From Cycas panzhihuaensis (taxonomy: Eukaryota; Cycadophyta): 64,000 bases of DNA. The stretch covers positions 69,819,741 through 69,883,740 of the forward strand of contig CM041465.1 of NCBI GenBank assembly GCA_023213395.1, read 5' to 3'. The notes under the pieces are model-generated. The model saw only the letters and a list, made by a program, of their open reading frames with translations. It was not told the origin of the DNA and ran no database searches. Shown here one piece after another: positions 62,677 through 64,000 of the stretch (within the stretch, counting starts at the first letter, position 1; every line of letters starts with the position of its first letter). The translations under genes were made by a program, and so were the position numbers.

Positions 62677-64000
62677 TCCCAGATAAAAACAATTGAAGAA
62701 GGAACAAAGGAAGTAGGTCACGAAGTCATCACAAAAGAGACTTCAGAAATAACCACAGAAGAAATGCCTTCCACAAAATCTTCTCCAACAATCTGTATAG
62801 AGTCGACAGAAGGAGAAGGCTCATCCACAGAACAACCAGCAGAAGAATCAGGGACCGAAGAAGAATCAAAGAAAGAAAAGAAACTGCCCAAATGGTTCAT
62901 TAAAACAATTGAAGAAGGAAGAAGTAATGTGTTTGAACACAAAACTAGAAGCCAAAAGCCAAAAGGTTTCCTCAGTAAAGTTGAACCATAATCCTTTCAA
63001 GAAGCCAGAGATCAACTAGAATGAAGATCAACCATGGACTCCAAAATGGACTCAATCATCAAAAATCAAACATGGGAATTGGTGGAACTACCTCCCAACA
63101 AATCAGTGGTCAATTGCAAATGGGTCTACAAAATCAAGGAAGGAGCTAGTGAAAAAGTAGAGAAACATAAAGCTCGTCTTGTTGCAAAGGGATTTACTCA
63201 AACAGCAGGGGTTGATTTTGAAGAAACCTTCTCTCCTGTGGCCAAGCTGGACACAATAAGAACTGTGGTTGCATTAATAGCTTTGCATAATTGGAAAATT
63301 TTTAAGCTAGATGTAAAAAGTGCCTTTCTGAATGGAGAATCAGAAGAAGAAGTTTACATGGCACAACCTGAAGGATACATCAAAGAAGGACAGGAACATT
63401 TAATATGTAAATTGAAGAAAGCCCTGTATGGTTTGAAACAAGCTCCTCGAGCTTGGTATGTCAAACTGGACCAACATCTGTGTCAAAATGGCTTTCAACG
63501 TTGCAGTTCTAACTCCAGTCTATACACAAGGAAAAGAAATGGATTTATCATAGTCATTGTTGTTTATGTAGATGACATGATTCTTACAAGAAATGATGAA
63601 GAATCTCTCATAAACATAAAGAAGCAACTTGAAAAGAAATTTGAAATGACAGATTTGGGCTTCCTAAACTATTATCTAGGGTTGGAAGTAAACCAACAGC
63701 AAAATTATATTGCTTTGTCGCAAGGCAAATACATAAGAGATCTACTGATCAAATTCCAAATAGTGGATTATAATCCTTATGCAACACCCATGGAGGTGAA
63801 CTGCAACTTGGTAGCAGATAAAGAAGAACAAGTAGCAGACACCACTCTGTACAGACAATTGATTGAAAGTTTGATATATCTTATAACCACTAGGCCAAAT
63901 ATATCATACTCAACGGGATTGGTCTCTTAGTACATGCAGGAACCCAAAATGAGACACTGGAAAGCAGCAAGAAGGATATTAAGACACCTACAGGGAACAA
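62677..64000 (+). pseudogene. Copia RT, cut by the window end (element F)
   Basis: An acidic linker (62764-62880) leads to KLPKWFIKTIEEGRSN. RT follows: [60 protein letters not shown] and [30 protein letters not shown] (about 63563-63590, both Asp kept) and RQLIESLIYLITTRPNISYS complete it. A stop at 63928 precedes YMQEPKMRHWKAARRILRHL, which reaches the last base. Open for 298 codons, it is one of the best preserved RT pieces here. RNase H and the 3' LTR lie beyond the window. Confidence 0.92.

Larger units (their letters stand above)
51575..64000 (+). mobile_element. Copia element F, incomplete at the window end, with G nested
   Basis: The 5' LTR is 51575-51801, the primer site is at 51802, and the leader is split by G at the duplicated CTTTT. 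Gag starts at 60409 and pol runs to the end. From 60409 to the end almost all coding pieces are in one frame (60409, 60565, 60850, 61159, 61420, 62191, 62764 and 63034 agree). It is thus one gag-pol polyprotein with scattered stops and one displaced segment (about 61870-62190). RT is closest to H at 1.9-3.1 kb. Confidence 0.9.

Overview
The window is intergenic DNA from a large, repeat-rich seed-plant genome. I see no intact cellular gene, no rRNA or tRNA gene and no CRISPR array. Almost every base belongs to LTR retrotransposons nested inside one another and decayed by stop codons, frameshifts, deletions and probable C-to-T changes. Most primer-binding sites match the plant initiator-tRNA-Met type and one matches tRNA-Asp. 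Many old, slowly eroded LTR elements are typical of gymnosperms such as conifers and cycads, but the sequence alone does not prove the lineage. The letters A to L below are my own labels.

Left part (1-9523). A Ty3/Gypsy fragment L (827-1713, + strand) is cut by a truncated Ty1/Copia element H (1735 to about 3075, - strand). Next comes a pol-less LTR element (about 3080-5621, + strand) with one intact gag-like ORF. A Gypsy element K (5622-9523, - strand) follows. K's 5' LTR is split by Copia element I (9524-24059, - strand, target duplication CTTCT). The RT of I is split by Gypsy element J of the Tat/Athila type (10925-20779, - strand, target duplication CCAAG). The 3' LTR of J carries a complete 313-bp TRIM (11008-11320, target duplication CAATT). 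That is four levels of nesting.

Middle part (24.6-51.2 kb). Copia D (- strand) is the host. Copia A (25187-42116, + strand, target duplication ATTTC) sits in its RT. Copia B (26151-37827, - strand) sits in the gag of A. The pol-less element C (33866-37670, + strand, target duplication CCAAT/CCAAC), a sister of the one at 3-5.6 kb, sits in the 5' LTR of B. Copia E (44472-51244, - strand, target duplication CTACG) is a second insertion in D.

Right part (51575-64000). Copia F (+ strand) runs off the end of the window and belongs to the same family as H. Copia G (52096-60020, + strand, target duplication CTTTT) is inserted in its leader. The leader of G carries an antisense piece of a plant GH18 chitinase-like gene and an adjoining GC-rich block, which look like captured host DNA.

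The pol proteins would normally act together (protease, integrase, reverse transcriptase/RNase H, Gag shell), but no copy here has a complete open pol. The points that stand out are the two-copy pol-less gag family, the host-gene capture in G, the extra ORF downstream of integrase in J, the TRIM, and the conserved LTR hairpin of E.
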